From: a bacterium
Lineage (GTDB): Bacteria; UBP6; UBA1177
Direction: 5' to 3'
NCBI GenBank assembly: GCA_022703485.1
Contig: JAKLDO010000015.1
Span: forward strand, 1 to 47,072
Length of the DNA stretch: 47,072 bases
Both the position numbers and the translations under genes were made by a program. Below, in pieces: positions 8,335-15,715 of the stretch. A model generated the notes under the pieces. The model searched no databases, was not told the origin of the DNA, and worked only from the letters and a program-made list of their open reading frames with translations. The stretch's first letter is position 1. Each line of letters begins with the position of its first letter.

Positions 8335-8415
8335 TCTCAAATTAATTACTTACAGCCGGTTTTATTTAAATTTTTAACTTAAACAGGCTTTCTTCCGCTG
8401 TATTTTTCTATTTTT
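8313..8415 (+). promoter_or_regulatory. Transcription attenuator of the ThrRS gene
   Basis: Alternative pairings seen: (1) GACTAC 8313-8318 with GTAGTC 8331-8336, a pause-type hairpin over the end of the leader; (2) CGGC/AAG in 8324-8331 with CTT 8349-8351 and GCCG 8355-8358, a possible antiterminator; (3) TACAG-C-CGG 8351-8359 with CCGCTGTA 8395-8402 (one bulge), followed by TTTTTCTATTTTT 8403-8415, a terminator. Pairings 2 and 3 share bases and exclude each other. A compact alternative terminator stem is ACAG(G)C 8383-8388 with GCTGT 8397-8401. Pairings were found by eye; no energies were computed. Confidence 0.65.
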
Positions 8416-8448
8416 ACAGAAACGGGGAAAGCAAAAAAGGAGGTTATT

Positions 8449-9690
8449 ATGGAAAAGAACAATGTTCCTGAGAAAAAAGACCATGGTTTTCTCGGTAAAA
8501 AGCTCGGTTATTTTATTCAGTCTCCCGAGGTCGGCGCAGGTCTGCCGCTGCTTACTCCCAAAGGCGCAAAGCTGAAGCAGATCCTGAAACGGTTTGTTGA
8601 GGATGAAGAGGAGAAAAGAGGTTATCAGGCAGTTGAAACTCCGGTAATGGCGAAAAGCGATCTTTACAGAATTTCCGGTCACTGGGAACTTTACCGTGAC
8701 GGGATGTTCTCGTTTAAAGATGATGAAGAGGAACTTGCGTTAAGGCCTATGAGCTGTCCGTTCCAGTTCATGCTTTACAAAAGTGAAAAGCACAGTTACC
8801 GTGATCTTCCTGTGAGGTATTCGGAAACTGCTTCACTTTTCAGAAAAGAAGCGAGCGGAGCGATGCACGGGCTTGCAAGAATGCGGCAGTTCACTCTTTC
8901 AGACGGGCATATAATATGCAGGCCGGATCAGGTCGAAGCTGTTTTTTTCGAAGCGCTTGATCTGATAAATTACATTGCAGGTGCTATCGGACTTGAAAAT
9001 GTGTGGTACAGGCTTTCTCTCCACGATCCTGAAAATCTGAGTAAATACATTGATAATCCTCCGGCTTGGAAAGAGTCTGAAGAAAGGCTGAGGATTCTTC
9101 TTGAGAAAAGCGGGCTGAAATTTACTGAAAAGAGGGGGGAAGCTGCATTTTACGGTCCGAAAGTGGATTTCCAGATGAAAAATGTTTTCGGAAAAGAGGA
9201 TACTGTTATTACTTTGCAGCTTGATTTCGCTCTGGCGGAGCGTTTCGGATTGTCTTATATTGATGAAAATGGTGAAGAGAAAACTCCGCTTATTATACAC
9301 AGGTCGAGCATAGGCTGTTATGAAAGGACTATAGCATTTCTTCTTGAGCAGTATCAGGGCAGGCTTCCGTTCTGGTTTTCACCTGAGCAGGTGATAATAA
9401 TTCCAGTCAGTGAAAAGTATGAAAACTATGCAAACGAGGTTCTGAACAGACTTAAACCGGCATCAATAAGAGTCTCTGTTGATAAACGGTCATTCAGTGT
9501 AAGCAAAAGGATCAGTGAAGCTCAGAAAATGCTTGTTCCGCTCATGGTTGTGATCGGAGATAAAGAGATAGGGAACAGCACTTTGTCTGTTAGAAAGCTG
9601 GACGGAGAAAGCAGAGTTTTTGCCATTGAAGAGTTTGTGGAGTTCGCACAGAAACTTGTAAGTGAGAAAAAGCAGGAAATAAAATTCTGA
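8449..9690 (+). CDS. thrS: Threonyl-tRNA synthetase lacking the N-terminal TGS and editing domains
   Basis: 413-residue class II synthetase charging tRNA-Thr. It aligns only with the catalytic and anticodon-binding parts of ThrRS (E. coli enzyme 642 residues); the TGS and N2 editing domains are absent. The three zinc ligands are present: Cys103 in LRPMSCP, His154 in SDGHIICR, His284 in LIIHRSSIG. Motif 2 reads FRKEASGAMHGLARMRQFT and motif 3 lies near GCYER (289-293). The anticodon-binding domain begins around WFSPEQVIIIPVS (about residue 305). A strong AAGGAGG precedes ATG 8449. Bacterial ThrRS paralogues without editing domain are known, so this may be a second, stress-used copy or the only one. 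The Thr-rich leader and attenuator upstream predict induction when charged tRNA-Thr is scarce. Confidence 0.93.
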   Translation: MEKNNVPEKKDHGFLGKKLGYFIQSPEVGAGLPLLTPKGAKLKQILKRFVEDEEEKRGYQAVETPVMAKSDLYRISGHWELYRDGMFSFKDDEEELALRPMSCPFQFMLYKSEKHSYRDLPVRYSETASLFRKEASGAMHGLARMRQFTLSDGHIICRPDQVEAVFFEALDLINYIAGAIGLENVWYRLSLHDPENLSKYIDNPPAWKESEERLRILLEKSGLKFTEKRGEAAFYGPKVDFQMKNVFGKEDTVITLQLDFALAERFGLSYIDENGEEKTPLIIHRSSIGCYERTIAFLLEQYQGRLPFWFSPEQVIIIPVSEKYENYANEVLNRLKPASIRVSVDKRSFSVSKRISEAQKMLVPLMVVIGDKEIGNSTLSVRKLDGESRVFAIEEFVEFAQKLVSEKKQEIKF

Positions 9691-9729
9691 TACCAAGCGA
9701 CTCAAAAAGCGACCTCAGCCGCTTCCAGC

Positions 9730-10764
9730 TTATTTCTTTATTTCTTTTTTGGAAGTTTCAATTTGTTTTACAGCTTTGTCGAAGTCGTTGAGCTCTTTGC
9801 TGAAAGTTTGCAACTGTTTTAAATGATATTTTTCATATTCACTTTCAGCCAGTTGTTTTGCTAATTCATGAGAAATTTTACCTGCATGATCCAGAATTTT
9901 CCTTTCATTTATATTTAGAAAAGCATCCAGTTTTTTAATCCAGTCACTCATATACATCGGTATGCGCCGCATTGCCTGACCTTGTGCAAAAATCAAATAT
10001 TGCTCCACAAGGTTATTCAATTCGGCAAGTTCTTTTTCATTCATATAATTTTTTGCAATTATCACATCCTGTTTGCGGACTTTTGATCCCCGGTAATTAG
10101 TAAGTCCCATGTTGGGTTTCTTTGCATCTGCCCGGGAATGAATAATTTCAGCAGCGGTCTGTCCGGTAATAGCCCAATGCATCTTATTCTGAACAGTTTT
10201 AAAAAATTCAATGCTCATATCCAGAGTCGGGTCATAATCGATGCTGGTTGCATAAATATCGGTAATTTTCTGATAAAATCTTCGTTCGGATGTCCGTATA
10301 TCCTGAATCCGTCTTTCGAGTTCTTCAAAATAGTCGAAAGGAAGATCCGGGTTTTTGAGTCGTTCATCATCCAGTAAGAATCCTTTTTTAATAAATTCGG
10401 TCAACTTTTGGGTTGCCCAGATACGAAAACGGGTCGCAACATGGCTTTTTACACGATAACCTACTGAAATTATCATGTCCAGATTGTAATAATCAAGTAG
10501 CCGTTTTACTTCACGATTTCCCTCTGATCGAACTGTCAAGTATTTCTTGACAGTTGCTTCTGGAAAAAGCTCACCTTCTTCGTAAATGTTCTGAATATGA
10601 AGACTTATGTTCTGCTTTGTAGTTTGAAACAAATCTGCCATCAGCTGCTGAGTCAACCATACTGATTCATCCTCAAAGCGCACATCAAGCTTTAACTTTC
10701 CATCCTCAGCCTGATATACCAGGAACTGCCCTTTGGCAGATTCAATTTCGTGTTTTTCCATCAT
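9730..10764 (-). CDS. RhuM family protein
   Basis: 344-residue protein of the RhuM (virulence/DNA-binding-like) family. Seen: FLVYQAEDG near the start, a helix-turn-helix-like segment LTQQLMADLFQTTKQNISLH, LDYYNLDMIISVGYRVKS, RFRIWATQKLTEFIKKGF, then KMHWAITGQTAAEI and HSRADAKKPNMGLTNYRG. These are standard family blocks. RhuM genes are frequent passengers of restriction and defence islands; their molecular action is not established. Paired ATGs lie at 10764 and 10761, with GCGGGGA upstream. The gene is convergent with the ThrRS gene and marks the left edge of an accessory stretch that continues to the toxin-antitoxin module. Confidence 0.9.
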   Translation of the reverse strand: MMEKHEIESAKGQFLVYQAEDGKLKLDVRFEDESVWLTQQLMADLFQTTKQNISLHIQNIYEEGELFPEATVKKYLTVRSEGNREVKRLLDYYNLDMIISVGYRVKSHVATRFRIWATQKLTEFIKKGFLLDDERLKNPDLPFDYFEELERRIQDIRTSERRFYQKITDIYATSIDYDPTLDMSIEFFKTVQNKMHWAITGQTAAEIIHSRADAKKPNMGLTNYRGSKVRKQDVIIAKNYMNEKELAELNNLVEQYLIFAQGQAMRRIPMYMSDWIKKLDAFLNINERKILDHAGKISHELAKQLAESEYEKYHLKQLQTFSKELNDFDKAVKQIETSKKEIKK

Positions 10765-10862
10765 TCCCCGCTTTCAACGATTCTATTTATTTTTATCAAG
10801 TTTAAGATGATTGTCAAATTAGCTGTTTCAATGATTTGATCAAGGTCAGTGTCGTTTTGCTA

Positions 10863-11447
10863 TTATTGTTTAGAATTTAAAATTCGCATTTTTTTTATTA
10901 AATTATTTCCGTTGAGGTTCTTCCCCGTTCCTGCGAGGAATCTTGCGGTGTTCACATTGCGGACGGTCATGAGATGGTATAGTTCGTGTCCGATTATTTT
11001 ATTCAGGTGACTTCTGTTATAGTTCTCTCTTGAAACATTCCAGAATATCGCTCCTTTCACATATCTGATGTCGATAAATTCCCTTTTTACAGGCAGTTTT
11101 CCGATGATTTCAGGTGAGTCGATCTTATCAAAAAGATATGCGACATCGGTTTTCTGCTCCGTGTCATTGCGCCATTCATCCGGGATCGCAGAAGCTATCT
11201 CTTTCATCTCCTTCTGACTTTTCACAATGACAGGAATATCAGCCCCGAACTCGTTCTCAATCGCCGCCTGAATCATCGAAAGAGCGGACTTCTTCGGCAT
11301 ATCCGATTCAAAGATCACATTCCCCGAGTTGATATAAGTCTCCACATCAGCAAAACCCTGCGATTCAAAAAGTGACCTCAGCCTCTTCATCTCCACACGC
11401 ACCGAAGTCCCCACATTTATCCCGCGCAGAAGAGCAATGTATTTCAT
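10863..11447 (-). CDS. DUF1697 family protein
   Basis: 194 residues from ATG 11447, chosen because KYIALLRGINVG is the standard family N-terminus and a GGGG tract lies about eight bases upstream; an ATG eight codons earlier is unlikely. Other family marks: LRSLFESQGFADVETYINSGNVIF and, near the C-terminus, NRSHLNKIIGHELYH and TVRNVNT. DUF1697 proteins are small cytoplasmic proteins of unknown function, common in bacteria and often on mobile or accessory segments. Monocistronic here, with about 100 bases between it and the RhuM gene, and divergent from the nuclease-like gene at 11601. Confidence 0.9.
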   Translation of the reverse strand: MKYIALLRGINVGTSVRVEMKRLRSLFESQGFADVETYINSGNVIFESDMPKKSALSMIQAAIENEFGADIPVIVKSQKEMKEIASAIPDEWRNDTEQKTDVAYLFDKIDSPEIIGKLPVKREFIDIRYVKGAIFWNVSRENYNRSHLNKIIGHELYHLMTVRNVNTARFLAGTGKNLNGNNLIKKMRILNSKQ

Positions 11448-11600
11448 GATTACCCCAATTTCCATAAACAAAACAGAATCTAACGGTTTTCAGGAATAAT
11501 GTCAAAAGGGTGAAGGAAAATTTTGACTGGACAATGGGAAAATCGTATTGTTACAGCAATTTGTGAATCAAAAAGGGATCATTAAAAGGATAAAAATTAA

Positions 11601-12944
11601 ATGAATACAAATGAAAAGAAAGAAATATTAAAAAATTTAAATGAAAAAGAATTTCGACGGGATTTAATTATTCCGTTGCTAAGCAAAATGGGGTATATTG
11701 CTCCAATTGAATATCATGGAACAAGTGAAAAAGGAAAAGATATCGTCTGTTTTGAATATGATAAACTTAACGAACAAAGATTTTTATCTATTGTAGCCAA
11801 AACTGGAGATTTTTCAGGCAATGTAGCATTAGATTCTGGATTAATGACAATTGTACATCAAGTTCAACAAGCATTGGATTGTCCTTATGAAGATCTTTAT
11901 AACATGCGACAAGTGTTTATTAATGAAGTCTGGGTAATGACAACTGGAAAAATAGTGAGCGGAGCACAGGAGTCTGTGATTAATACTTTGCGGAAAAATA
12001 ATTTGGACAAACAAATTAAGATTATTGGCAATGACAGATTAGTTCAGCTCATTGATAACTTTTTCAGTACATATTGGAATTCAAGTACCGAAACTAAGGA
12101 GAGTGTAATTATTCAAAGAGATAGATTGATTTATTTTGTGGAAATGCTCCTCAAAGAAAATAATGTTGATAAATCAACGATAGAATCAGTAAAATCTTCT
12201 ATTTTATATTCTGATTATAGCCCCAGCATATCTAAAAACATAAATGGTTTACACATTTCAAATGTCTCGCCATACAATATTGAATTGTCTGATATAGATC
12301 TTGAATTTGATGATTATATAGTTTCAAAAAATTATGGAGTATTGAAAGATTTATTTAATGAGGCGAAGAAACATCTTTCCTATAGTTTTTTAGATGTAGA
12401 AGAAACAATATGGGAAGCTAACAAAATTATGAAAATTACAAATCCTCGAGATTTTGCTGTCGAAGCTCTGTCTCGTTTGGATGGGAATTATCCTTTTTAT
12501 AATGGATCTCGCCATGGTGATGCTGCTGATTTTATTGATAATGTTAATGGTTTGCATGAAGGTATCAGAGAAGTTGAAATTTTTAAGTCATTTCTGAAAA
12601 ATAAAGGCAAGCTTGAATTGGCACAAAAATTATCTAAATCAATTATAAAATTATTGCCGGAAGTAGAGAAAATAATTGAGAATGCCAAGGAAGATGAAGT
12701 ATTCTTCAATTATAAGAGTGATGAAATAGGTGATAAGATAATACTGTCATTTAATAATGAAGAGAAAGGCATATTGTTTAAGAGCAAATATAAGAGAATT
12801 GATTTAAAAGGTTATAAAAGAAATAAGGATGGATCGTTGAAATCAAAAAAAGTAATTGAGGATGCTTTATATAGTTTTAGAGATTACCTTGAACAAACGC
12901 TCAGTTATGATGAGGAAAAATGGTCGGAAGAATATGAAGAATAA
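11601..12944 (+). CDS. Mrr-like PD-(D/E)XK nuclease candidate with unknown C-terminal domain
   Basis: 447 residues. The first 160 resemble the restriction-endonuclease-like (Mrr) fold: Glu17 in EKEFRRDLIIPLLSKMGY, Asp47 in SEKGKDIVCFE, and Lys67 in SIVAKTG, where the usual (E/Q)xK reads VAK. It continues with IVHQVQQAL, NEVWVMTTGKI and DRLVQLIDNFF, the pattern of the uncharacterised restriction-endonuclease-like family. Residues 175-447 are mostly helical, charged and not recognised. The gene is visibly richer in A and T than the flanking core genes, which suggests horizontal transfer. Only a weak AAAAGGA-type binding site precedes ATG 11601. It may be a solitary defence gene; no partner methylase is visible. 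The Glu/Gln to Val change could mean lost or altered catalysis. Confidence 0.65.
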   Translation: MNTNEKKEILKNLNEKEFRRDLIIPLLSKMGYIAPIEYHGTSEKGKDIVCFEYDKLNEQRFLSIVAKTGDFSGNVALDSGLMTIVHQVQQALDCPYEDLYNMRQVFINEVWVMTTGKIVSGAQESVINTLRKNNLDKQIKIIGNDRLVQLIDNFFSTYWNSSTETKESVIIQRDRLIYFVEMLLKENNVDKSTIESVKSSILYSDYSPSISKNINGLHISNVSPYNIELSDIDLEFDDYIVSKNYGVLKDLFNEAKKHLSYSFLDVEETIWEANKIMKITNPRDFAVEALSRLDGNYPFYNGSRHGDAADFIDNVNGLHEGIREVEIFKSFLKNKGKLELAQKLSKSIIKLLPEVEKIIENAKEDEVFFNYKSDEIGDKIILSFNNEEKGILFKSKYKRIDLKGYKRNKDGSLKSKKVIEDALYSFRDYLEQTLSYDEEKWSEEYEE

Positions 12945-13002
12945 GATATTAGTGCCATTTATTATTCATGTTTATTAATTAAAAATATTTGTGAGGTTTT
13001 TC

Positions 13003-13935
13003 ATGCCATATCCGATTGAAGATAAACTGGTTATTGCGGTTGCTTCAAGCGCACTTTTTGATTTGAGTGAATCTGACAAGGTGTTTCGAGAAAAAGGCGC
13101 TTCTGAATACAAAAAATATCAGGAAATAAATGTTGATAATGTTCTCGGAAAAGGAGTTGCATTCCCGTTTATCAGAAGATTTCTTAATTTAAACAGCCAC
13201 TTTCCTGAGCAGTTTCCTTTTGAAGTTGTTCTTTTGTCAAGAAACAGTCCTGAAACTGGACTCAGGGTATTCCATTCAATACAGCATTATAAATTGAATA
13301 TCACAAGAGCTGCTTTTTTCTCAGGGGAGTCGCCGTTTCAGTATATCAATGCTTTTAATGCTTCTTTGTTTCTTTCAGCTAATGGTGAAGATGTTGAAAA
13401 AGCTATCGAAGCCGGGTATCCGGCAGGAAAAGTACTGAACACAGCAGTTGAAGACAATGATGATGACGATGAACTCAGAATAGCTTTTGACTTTGACGGA
13501 GTCATTGCAGATGACGAAGCGGAAAAAGTTTATAAAGAAACAAGAGATCTTGGTGAATTCCACAGACAGGAGACATTGAAAGTGGCGACACCGCATAATC
13601 CCGGACCTTTGGGTGACTTGATCAGAAAAATATCCATATTCCAGAAACTCGAAAAAGAAAGAAGAGAAAAAGACCCTGACTACAAAATAAAACTCAAAAC
13701 AGCAATCATAACAGCAAGAAATGCCCCTTCACATGAAAGAATGGTAACTACCCTGAAAAGCTGGAATATCGATGTCAATGAAGCATTTTTCCTCGGAGGA
13801 ATCGAGAAAAAACGGATACTTGAAGTAATGAAACCGCATATTTATTTTGATGACCAGACCCTTCATTTAGGGAAAATAGATAGTGTCCCAATGGTTCATA
13901 TCCCATTCGGAATCGCTAACAGGAAGGGATCATAG
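13003..13935 (+). CDS. 5'-nucleotidase (NT5C1-like family)
   Basis: 310 residues of the cytosolic 5'-nucleotidase family (PF06189 type) that removes phosphate from nucleoside monophosphates. Seen: KLVIAVASSALFDL at the N-terminus, PFEVVLLSRNSPETGLRVF, FSGESPFQYINAFNASLFLS, the HAD-like nucleophile motif FDFDGVIADD (DFDG at 163-166), TPHNPGPLG, AIITARNAPSHERM and a late acidic IYFDDQ. ATG 13003 is preferred over the GTG at 12991, whose GTGAGG acts as ribosome binding site. It lies 58 bases after the nuclease-like gene on the same strand and might be co-transcribed; a link between the two is speculative. Confidence 0.9.
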   Translation: MPYPIEDKLVIAVASSALFDLSESDKVFREKGASEYKKYQEINVDNVLGKGVAFPFIRRFLNLNSHFPEQFPFEVVLLSRNSPETGLRVFHSIQHYKLNITRAAFFSGESPFQYINAFNASLFLSANGEDVEKAIEAGYPAGKVLNTAVEDNDDDDELRIAFDFDGVIADDEAEKVYKETRDLGEFHRQETLKVATPHNPGPLGDLIRKISIFQKLEKERREKDPDYKIKLKTAIITARNAPSHERMVTTLKSWNIDVNEAFFLGGIEKKRILEVMKPHIYFDDQTLHLGKIDSVPMVHIPFGIANRKGS

Positions 13936-14009
13936 AGAAAAAACATTTACACGAATTAGTTGACTGAATGAGGTTCTTGTTTAGAAATTTTACTTTTCAA
14001 AATGACAGG

Positions 14010-14237
14010 TTAATGGCATCCACCGGTTCTCTTGCATTGACACTGATTTCCAGCTAAATAAAGTGCCAATTCTTTTATATGAGGACTGAACTCGGGAGGA
14101 CTCTTTCCTTCCAAACCATATGTTGAGGTTGCTGCATGACAATTTTGACAGAGAACTTCAGCATTATCGATTCCATTGCCACCATCACGGCGCTTGTGAT
14201 GAATTTCAAGTCCGCTTGTTTTAGTGCACCTAGACAT
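14010..14237 (-). CDS. Small HNH endonuclease-like protein
   Basis: 75 residues from ATG 14237, preceded by AGGAGGAAAA. HNH elements: LEIHHKRRDGGNG (His13-His14), Asn25 in IDNAEVLCQNCH, Cys30, Cys33 and His34. The C-terminal half, KELALYLAGNQCQCKRTGGCH (66-75 with Cys66, Cys68, Cys74, His75), looks like the zinc knuckle that in ordinary HNH proteins comes before the HH motif, as though the halves were permuted. It is the last gene of a three-gene minus-strand set with strong ribosome binding sites. Possible roles are nuclease effector or DNA-binding accessory; untested. The internal ATG was chosen over one six codons earlier for its binding site. Confidence 0.8.
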   Translation of the reverse strand: MSRCTKTSGLEIHHKRRDGGNGIDNAEVLCQNCHAATSTYGLEGKSPPEFSPHIKELALYLAGNQCQCKRTGGCH

Positions 14238-14248
14238 TTTTCCTCCTA

Positions 14249-14521
14249 CTAACATTTAACAGCACTGGCAAGAACTTCATAAACATTGAATTCTTCTGTG
14301 CTTGATTTTCCATTACATTTTTTGCAAAGTGGAACAATATACCATTTATTATTATCGCTCTCTGCTTTCTGCACATGTGCACCGACTGTTGCTTTCTGTG
14401 AACAACAAGCACACTCGTCAGCCGTTTTGCCGGATAACTTTTCCCAATGCTTCAGCCATGTTCCACATTTTGGACAATCATTATCTGATGTACCATTAAG
14501 ATTTTTTACTTTTGTTGCCAT
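14249..14521 (-). CDS. Small treble-clef / HNH-like zinc protein
   Basis: 90 residues from ATG 14521, with AGGAGGATAATT upstream; an upstream open extension overlaps the previous gene and is unlikely. Metal-binding candidates: Cys16 and Cys19 in NDCPKCGTWLKHWEK, Cys37, Cys39 and Cys40 in ECACCSQ, His49 in VGAHVQK, and Cys66, Cys69 and Asn70 in YIVPLCKKCN. The spacing CxxC...GAHV...LCxxCN recalls an HNH/treble-clef finger with the second His replaced by Asn. Second gene of the DUF2188 / treble-clef / HNH cassette; ends 11 bases before the next ATG. Proteins of this type are found scattered in bacteria without assigned function. Confidence 0.7.
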   Translation of the reverse strand: MATKVKNLNGTSDNDCPKCGTWLKHWEKLSGKTADECACCSQKATVGAHVQKAESDNNKWYIVPLCKKCNGKSSTEEFNVYEVLASAVKC

Positions 14522-14531
14522 AATTATCCTC

Positions 14532-14759
14532 CTATCCTTTAATGTTTTTCGGATCATTGCCGTGGCTGTTTTTTTCACGAATCTGACCGTGTTTGTTCTG
14601 AACTATTAATTCAGATCCATTTTTGATGGCCGCTTCCCTTGCTGCTCTGATAGCTTCGTTCTGCGTATTGTATATACCTGTAGCCTTTGTGTTTCCTTCT
14701 CCCTGATGTTTCCACTTTCCATTTGCCGGAGAAACCCATTGATTTTTTCCTTTAGACAT
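14532..14759 (-). CDS. DUF2188 domain protein
   Basis: 75 residues from ATG 14759, with GGAGAC seven bases upstream. It matches the DUF2188 pattern: QWVSPANGKWKHQGEGNTKAT, NTQNEAIRAAREAAIKNGSEL, then VQNKHGQIREKNSHGNDPK. The family is small, basic and of unknown function, often found on mobile elements. First gene of the three-gene minus-strand cassette, followed after ten bases by the treble-clef gene. An inverted repeat at 14804-14838 lies in its upstream region and may be an operator. Confidence 0.85.
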   Translation of the reverse strand: MSKGKNQWVSPANGKWKHQGEGNTKATGIYNTQNEAIRAAREAAIKNGSELIVQNKHGQIREKNSHGNDPKNIKG

Positions 14760-14803
14760 ACTAGTCTCCATTTAATTGTTAATATTTACTTTTATTTTTT
14801 TTT

Positions 14804-14838
14804 ATGATATTGCGATTCACCACGATACACAATATCAT
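14804..14838. promoter_or_regulatory. 9-bp inverted repeat upstream of the DUF2188/HNH cassette
   Basis: ATGATATTG (14804-14812) and CAATATCAT (14830-14838) are perfect inverted arms with a 17-base spacer. It lies 45 bases before the DUF2188 start and beside an A/T tract. There is no T-run in the direction of the upstream gene, so an operator is more likely than a terminator. Confidence 0.45.
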
Positions 14839-14848
14839 TTGTGTTGTT

Positions 14849-14873
14849 GCTGACCTCTTTGATAGAGGTCAGC
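14849..14873. terminator. Strong hairpin between SecB-like gene and DUF2188 cassette
   Basis: GCTGACCTC (14849-14857) pairs perfectly with GAGGTCAGC (14865-14873), loop of seven. It follows the SecB-like gene on the minus strand and so probably terminates the toxin-antitoxin-chaperone operon, although the T-rich tail (TCTCTTTT) lies on the plus-strand side. Confidence 0.5.
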
Positions 14874-14900
14874 TCTCTTTTAATAACGAGCTTCTATGCA

Positions 14901-15302
14901 TCATTCCTCCTCTTTTTCATCAGTAAAATTCATAAAGGGAAGTGTGAGCGGTGTAATATTTGACATCGCTGTAAGTTGCGTAACCAGTGGTCTGACATAA
15001 GAATAAAGTAGAGCCGCAGCATTGCATTTCAAATACGGCTCAACATTCTCTGAAGGTATTCCCTCTTCCCATGAAAAAAGTCCCTGATATGTTATTCTGC
15101 ACATAAAAGGAGCTTCCGGCATGTCTTTAAAAATAGAAACAACTATCGAGACTTCAGCCATTGGTTTGTCAGCATGTTTTTCGATTTGTTTATCTATGCT
15201 GATTCTAAAATCAACCTTGCTCCCGGGTTCGAAGTTTACATTCAGAGCAAACTCAACATTTTTTAATCTGTGAGCTTTTATTTTAAAAGGACTTATTTTC
15301 AT
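14901..15302 (-). CDS. secB: SecB-like chaperone of a toxin-antitoxin-chaperone module
   Basis: 133 residues related to the export chaperone SecB. Marks: FALNVNFEPG, EVSIVVSIFKD, APFMCRITYQGLFSW, then the SecB-typical CNAAALLYSYVRPLVTQLTA and ITPLTLPFMNF. In toxin-antitoxin-chaperone (TAC) systems such a SecB binds the C-terminal extension of the HigA antitoxin and protects it from aggregation and proteolysis. ATG 15302 follows the antitoxin stop by two bases and uses the TGGGG at its end as binding site; an ATG five codons earlier overlaps the antitoxin. The location as third gene after higB-higA supports TAC SecB over housekeeping SecB. Confidence 0.85.
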   Translation of the reverse strand: MKISPFKIKAHRLKNVEFALNVNFEPGSKVDFRISIDKQIEKHADKPMAEVSIVVSIFKDMPEAPFMCRITYQGLFSWEEGIPSENVEPYLKCNAAALLYSYVRPLVTQLTAMSNITPLTLPFMNFTDEKEEE

Positions 15303-15304
15303 GA

Positions 15305-15715
15305 TTACCCCATACATGTAAGATTATTACATTCAGTTTCTTTTTTGTTCATATTTAACCACAAAGCTGGTTCTTGAATTGATATGCTTTCTGATTTTGG
15401 ATTATAGACAAAGGCAGGTTGGTAATCTGTAATTTCAATGAATGTTGACTGTGTCGTCAACTTCTGATCCAGTGCGCCTACTATTTTAAGGATTGTTTTT
15501 AATGCAGGATTGGATTCTCCTGATTCGAAACGGGCAATTGCTGACTGATGAAGTCCGACCTTTTCAGCAAGTTCATTCTGAGTCATTCCCTTTTCCAATC
15601 TTATTTTTGCAATGTGGTTTATAAAATCTCTTCTCGGACGGTTTGATTCCCATACTTCAGCGAATCCATCCTTTTCTTTTTTCATTCTTTCAACAAAATC
15701 ATTAAATTTTCCCAT
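15305..15715 (-). CDS. higA: HigA-type antitoxin with C-terminal chaperone-addiction extension
   Basis: 136 residues. An XRE helix-turn-helix spans about 34-83 (KIRLEKGMTQNELAEKVGLH, SAIARFESGESNP, KIVGALDQKL). HigA antitoxins of this kind are usually near 95-100 residues; the extra tail (about 84-136, with AFVYNPKSES and EPALWLN) fits the chaperone-addiction segment of TAC antitoxins. It neutralises HigB and represses the operon. The start overlaps the end of the toxin gene by 14 bases and the stop abuts the SecB-like gene, so translation is probably coupled. Confidence 0.87.
   Translation of the reverse strand: MGKFNDFVERMKKEKDGFAEVWESNRPRRDFINHIAKIRLEKGMTQNELAEKVGLHQSAIARFESGESNPALKTILKIVGALDQKLTTQSTFIEITDYQPAFVYNPKSESISIQEPALWLNMNKKETECNNLTCMG

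Noticed and set aside
8166..8345. Alternative 59-codon frame overlapping the Thr leader, rich in His, Tyr and Asp
   Set aside because: Its ATG coincides with the predicted transcription start and has no ribosome binding site. The downstream gene is a ThrRS, which fits the Thr-rich frame; the His/Tyr/Asp bias is the frame-shifted reading of the ACN run.
8162..8448. T-box riboswitch before the ThrRS gene
   Set aside because: No T-box sequence (AGGGTGGNACCGCG type) or specifier-loop architecture is visible; the Thr-rich leader explains the region better.
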